Shown here one piece after another: positions 6,175 to 6,645 of a stretch of DNA of 6,645 nt. How positions within the stretch are numbered: position 1 is the stretch's first letter; each line of letters starts with the position of its first letter. The stretch covers positions 1-6,645 of the forward strand of contig JAPUIM010000397.1 of NCBI GenBank assembly GCA_027297025.1, in the 5' to 3' direction. The position numbers and the translations under genes were made by a program. Source of the DNA: Bacteroidota bacterium. Its GTDB lineage: Bacteria > Bacteroidota > Bacteroidia > Cytophagales > Cyclobacteriaceae. The notes under the pieces are model-generated. The model did not search any database, was not told the origin of the DNA, and was given only the letters and a program-made list of their open reading frames with translations.

Positions 6175-6644
6175 TGATCACTATTTATACCGATGGAGCC
6201 TCTAAGGGAAATCCAGGCCCCGGTGGCTTTGGCATAGTACTTATCTCCGGCAAGCATCGCAAAGAAATCTCAGGAGGCTATCGTAAGACTACCAATAACC
6301 GCATGGAGCTTTTGGCCGTAATAGCAGGTTTAGAAACCTTGAAAAAGGATGGTATAAATGTTTTGGTGTATTCAGATTCTAAATATGTGGTTGATGCTAT
6401 TGAAAAGGGTTGGGTTCACAAATGGTTAAAAAAAGGCTTTAAAGGAAAAAAGAATGAAGACCTTTGGCGACGCTTCCTTAAAATTTATCCCAAACATAAA
6501 GTCCAATTCAAATGGGTTAAAGGACATGCCGGTAACTCCGAAAATGAACGCTGTGATCAACTAGCGGTTCAAGCTGCCGAAGGACCTCAATTTCTGGTAG
6601 ACAGAGGATTCGAAGATGCCCAGTCGACATCGCTATTTTCATAG
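6174..6644 (+). CDS. rnhA: Ribonuclease HI
   Basis: RNase HI cuts the RNA strand of RNA:DNA hybrids, clearing R-loops and primer remnants, using two metal ions. At 156 aa it matches the E. coli enzyme (155 aa). The catalytic residues are Asp7 (YTDGASKGNPGPGG), Glu45 (NNRMEL), Asp68 (YSDSKYV), His118 (VKGHAGN) and Asp128 (ERCDQLA). The basic protrusion that grips the hybrid is seen around 79-93 (GWVHKWLKKGFKGKK), a feature of bacterial type HI with the handle loop rather than of retroviral-like forms. The C-terminal tail after residue 136 is not part of the catalytic core. The ATG shares one base with the marC stop. The TAG ends one base before the window edge, so the gene is complete. Confidence 0.97.
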   Translation: MITIYTDGASKGNPGPGGFGIVLISGKHRKEISGGYRKTTNNRMELLAVIAGLETLKKDGINVLVYSDSKYVVDAIEKGWVHKWLKKGFKGKKNEDLWRRFLKIYPKHKVQFKWVKGHAGNSENERCDQLAVQAAEGPQFLVDRGFEDAQSTSLFS

Positions 6645-6645
6645 G

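Overview
This is a chromosomal, housekeeping-type stretch from an AT-leaning Bacteroidota bacterium, most likely a Cytophagales- or Flavobacteriales-like lineage. That placement is an inference from protein style: a short FtsK/SpoIIIE with an acidic linker, a MarC protein of the type common in Bacteroidota, AroQ next to XerD, almost no Shine-Dalgarno sequences, and a TAnnTTTG-type -7 box ahead of pyrD.

Layout: genes point outward from a 58-bp divergent intergenic region near position 4040. Leftward (minus strand, in order of transcription) lie xerD (tyrosine recombinase), pyrD (class 2 dihydroorotate dehydrogenase) and ftsK (DNA translocase, truncated). Rightward (plus strand) lie aroQ (type II 3-dehydroquinate dehydratase), a class V PLP-dependent aminotransferase of uncertain substrate that overlaps aroQ by 4 bp, a marC-family membrane protein with a GTG start, and rnhA (ribonuclease HI), whose ATG shares one base with the marC stop codon. 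Both sides look like compact, partly translationally coupled transcription units.

Functional themes: XerD and FtsK act together in chromosome-dimer resolution at cell division. PyrD (pyrimidines), AroQ (shikimate/aromatics) and the aminotransferase (amino acid metabolism) are biosynthetic. RNase HI removes RNA from RNA:DNA hybrids. The role of MarC is unknown.

The one abnormal feature is the left edge. Positions 1-124 are an inverted, 93.5%-identical copy (8 mismatches, no gaps) of positions 169-292, so ftsK runs into a reverse copy of part of itself and loses its C-terminal portion. The mismatches fall mainly at third codon positions, so the extra arm looks like a diverged, once-functional ftsK allele. 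The best explanation is a fold-back chimera or a mis-join of two strains at a contig end; a genuine inverted duplication is less likely. I see no CRISPR array, mobile element, tRNA, rRNA or clear novel defence or other system in the window. No stretch longer than 300 bases lacks a gene.
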